A DNA stretch of 6,850 bases, taken from assembly GCA_002327985.1 (NCBI GenBank), contig DCVM01000123.1, forward strand, positions 1 through 6,850, written 5' to 3'. Shown here one piece after another: positions 5,318-6,850 of this stretch. Below the pieces are notes generated by a model. The model was not told the DNA's origin. It worked only from the letters and a program-made list of their open reading frames with translations, and made no database searches. Within the stretch, counting starts at the first letter, position 1; each line of letters starts with the position of its first letter. This DNA comes from Syntrophaceae bacterium UBA2188 (GTDB lineage Bacteria > Desulfobacterota > BSN033 > UBA1163). Made by a program: the position numbers and the translations under genes.

Positions 5318-6652
5318 TCACTCAAAATATTCTTTGATTTCCTTATAACGTTTCGGGTCTCTCAGTCGTTCCAGGGCCTTCGCTTCGATTTGTCGAATTC
5401 TCTCACGGCTGAGGCCGAACTGCCTACCGATTTCTTCAAGGGTACATTCCCCATCTTCTCCGATACCAAAACGGAGTCTGAGAATCTTTTCTTCTCTTGG
5501 AGAAAGACTGGACAAAAGCTTCTGGATTTGATGAGTTAAATCTTTTTCCAGCAAGGAATCACTTGGGGAGAGACTTTTATCATCAGGGATCAGGTCTTCC
5601 AGGGTACTGTCCTCTTCCCCAATCGTCATATCCAGAGAGATCGGTTCTTCAATGAGATTGAGAATCTTTTCCACATCGTGCAGGGGAATTCCACTGTCCT
5701 TGGATAATTCCTGGGAGGTCGGCTCCCGCCCCAGCTTCTTTACCAGATCCTTAAAAGATTTCATCAACTTTCCTTTAATCTCAAAAAGATAGTTGGGAAT
5801 TCGAATGGTCCTTGATTTCTCTGCAAAGGCCCTCAAGATGGCCGCTCTAATCCACCAGGAAGCATAGGTACTGAATTTGAACCCCTTGGTATAATCAAAC
5901 TTGACCATAGCTTGAATGAGACCGAGATTTCCCTCTTGGATCAAATCCAGGAAAGAGAGTCCTCGATTAGCATATCGCTTTGCAATGCTGACTACCAACC
6001 GCAGATTGGCCTGGATCAATTCATTCTTAGCCTGTTGAAGGTTGAAGTCCGTGCGCTGATACTGGGTCAGCATCTTCTTATAGAGAAGGTTTTTCTCCCT
6101 TATCTCCGAAGGATTCGGTTTTGATTTTTTCCCATTCTTCCCATTTTTTCCCTTCAATTTATATCCTTGTCGGCTATTGGTTAGTGGGCGTTTAGACCCA
6201 TTTTTAGGAGCCGAGTAGGTATGTAATTGGGCTTTCAGACGGTTGGTCCTCATTTCGAGGATCTTCACTTGACGCTCGCCTTCCTTAATCCTTTTGGCCA
6301 ACTCGACTTCTTTCTCTGGTGTAAGAAGGGAAATCTTTTCAAGACCTTTTAAGTATTCCCATGTGATATCCTGAGGTTGAAAAATGATTTCATCCTGAAT
6401 AACGGGTTCAATAGCGATCTCTTCCGCTTCCTCAGTCACTAATTCCGTATCCTCCCCTTCAGGATCAAAATCTTCTATCGTCTCCTCTATTTCACCCTCT
6501 ACGAAGGGTGCGGACTGCATAGGGGGGATAGATGTCGAGTTTTCAGTAAAAAGGGACGAGGATTTAACAGACTCAAGGGTTAAGTCCGCCCCTTTTTTAT
6601 TTGTTGACTTATTATTTTTCACTGGTAATTTACCCCTTTCTTTTTTTAACAA
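5318..6652 (-). CDS. RNA polymerase sigma factor, sigma-70 family (RpoD/group 2-like)
   Basis: Directs RNA polymerase to promoters. The 444-aa frame has a strongly acidic N-terminus (about 50-92) with no recognisable region 1.1, then region 1.2 (QDITWEYLKGLEKISLLT, 94-111). A basic low-complexity insert (about 147-182, with GKNGKNGKK at 168-176) comes next. Region 2 (210-282) has LDLIQEGNLGL and the melting aromatics F258, F260, Y263, W266 and W267. Region 3 spans 284-345 and region 4 373-436, with the helix-turn-helix TLEEIGRQFGLSRERIRQIE (404-423). In region 2.4, WWIRAAILRAF has A270 and L273 where RpoD has Gln437 and Thr440 (E. coli numbering), the -12 readers. It is therefore RpoD-like but may be an alternative sigma. 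The TTG at 6652 lies in the T-run of a leader hairpin. GTG 6622 (residue 11), 10 nt after AAAGGGG, is the more likely start and gives 434 aa. Confidence 0.88.
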   Translation of the reverse strand: MLKKERGKLPVKNNKSTNKKGADLTLESVKSSSLFTENSTSIPPMQSAPFVEGEIEETIEDFDPEGEDTELVTEEAEEIAIEPVIQDEIIFQPQDITWEYLKGLEKISLLTPEKEVELAKRIKEGERQVKILEMRTNRLKAQLHTYSAPKNGSKRPLTNSRQGYKLKGKNGKNGKKSKPNPSEIREKNLLYKKMLTQYQRTDFNLQQAKNELIQANLRLVVSIAKRYANRGLSFLDLIQEGNLGLIQAMVKFDYTKGFKFSTYASWWIRAAILRAFAEKSRTIRIPNYLFEIKGKLMKSFKDLVKKLGREPTSQELSKDSGIPLHDVEKILNLIEEPISLDMTIGEEDSTLEDLIPDDKSLSPSDSLLEKDLTHQIQKLLSSLSPREEKILRLRFGIGEDGECTLEEIGRQFGLSRERIRQIEAKALERLRDPKRYKEIKEYFE

Positions 6653-6686
6653 AAAACCCTCTCCATTCTTAGTCCATGGAAAGGGT
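6651..6686 (-). terminator. Attenuator-like hairpin with U-tract in the leader of the sigma-factor gene
   Basis: On the minus strand ACCCTTTCCAT (6686-6676) pairs with ATGGAGAGGGT (6666-6656) across a 9-nt loop: 11 pairs including one G-U. It is followed by TTTTTTG (6656-6650). This is an intrinsic-terminator shape lying between the promoter at 6784-6812 and the sigma coding region. Its 3' arm contains the only SD-like GGAG available to the TTG at 6652. It may attenuate sigma expression or end a short leader RNA of about 120 nt. Confidence 0.55.
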
Positions 6687-6783
6687 CAATTTATTCAGTT
6701 TTTTTTCTATTAAATACCCTAACCGGTCGAATGGACCTCCCGATAATCACCCATATAAAGTATTTTATTTATCACTTAACACT

Positions 6784-6812
6784 AATATATTCAAAAGAGT
6801 GGGGTTTGTCAA
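6784..6812 (-). promoter_or_regulatory. Sigma-70-type promoter TTGACA-N17-TATATT upstream of the sigma-factor gene
   Basis: On the minus strand TTGACA (6812-6807) and TATATT (6789-6784) are exactly 17 nt apart, in AT-rich DNA. Transcription should start near 6777 and give an untranslated leader of roughly 125-155 nt before the sigma start. The leader carries the hairpin at 6656-6686 and a small GGTC/GACC stem-loop. No gene was found in 6687-6850. Confidence 0.65.
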
Positions 6813-6850
6813 GCATTATTTTTACATAAATTATCTATTGTTATCAATAT

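Noticed and set aside
5288..5539. Plus-strand frame of 83 codons inside the sigma gene
   Set aside because: It is antisense to conserved region 4 of a clear sigma factor and its protein resembles nothing.
1..6850. CRISPR array, tRNA or rRNA gene, insertion sequence
   Set aside because: No spaced direct repeats, cloverleaf with CCA-proximal features, rRNA signatures, transposase frame or long terminal inverted repeats were seen on either strand.

Overview
The window looks like a chromosomal segment of a bacterium. Base composition is moderate, SD sequences are AGGAG-like and TTG starts are used. The gene set (monocluster ferredoxin, VTT/DedA membrane protein, RpoD-like sigma factor, PolB2-like polymerase cassette) suggests an anaerobe of the Desulfobacterota or a neighbouring phylum. 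That placement is inferred from protein character and memory of related families, not from a search. There are no rRNA or tRNA genes, CRISPR arrays or insertion sequences.

Left part (1-3345, plus strand): a three-gene DNA-repair-type cassette. It holds the 3' part of a RecA/Rad51-like ATPase gene cut by the window edge, a 95-aa helical protein with no known domain, and a 766-aa family-B DNA polymerase. All three proofreading exonuclease motifs of the polymerase have lost their catalytic acids, and its motif C reads ITD instead of DTD. It therefore resembles the archaeal PolB2/Dpo2 group rather than E. coli Pol II. A RecA-like protein, a small partner and a non-proofreading polymerase recall the logic of the imuA-imuB-dnaE2 mutasome with unrelated polymerase parts. 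This is the most interesting content of the window.

Middle part (3346-4355): a poorly coding stretch holds a near-consensus promoter, a short palindrome and what looks like the orphaned C-terminal end of an O-methyltransferase. It is followed by a lone hypothetical gene of about 164 codons, slightly AT-richer to the eye.

Right part (4356-6850): a DedA-family membrane protein and a single-cluster ferredoxin run on the plus strand, 53 nt apart. They converge on a minus-strand sigma-70 family gene, with a strong intrinsic terminator between the two directions. The sigma gene has a near-consensus promoter about 160 nt upstream and, inside its leader, a hairpin plus U-tract that looks like an attenuator. 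The sigma factor also lacks the usual Gln and Thr that read the -12 base pair.
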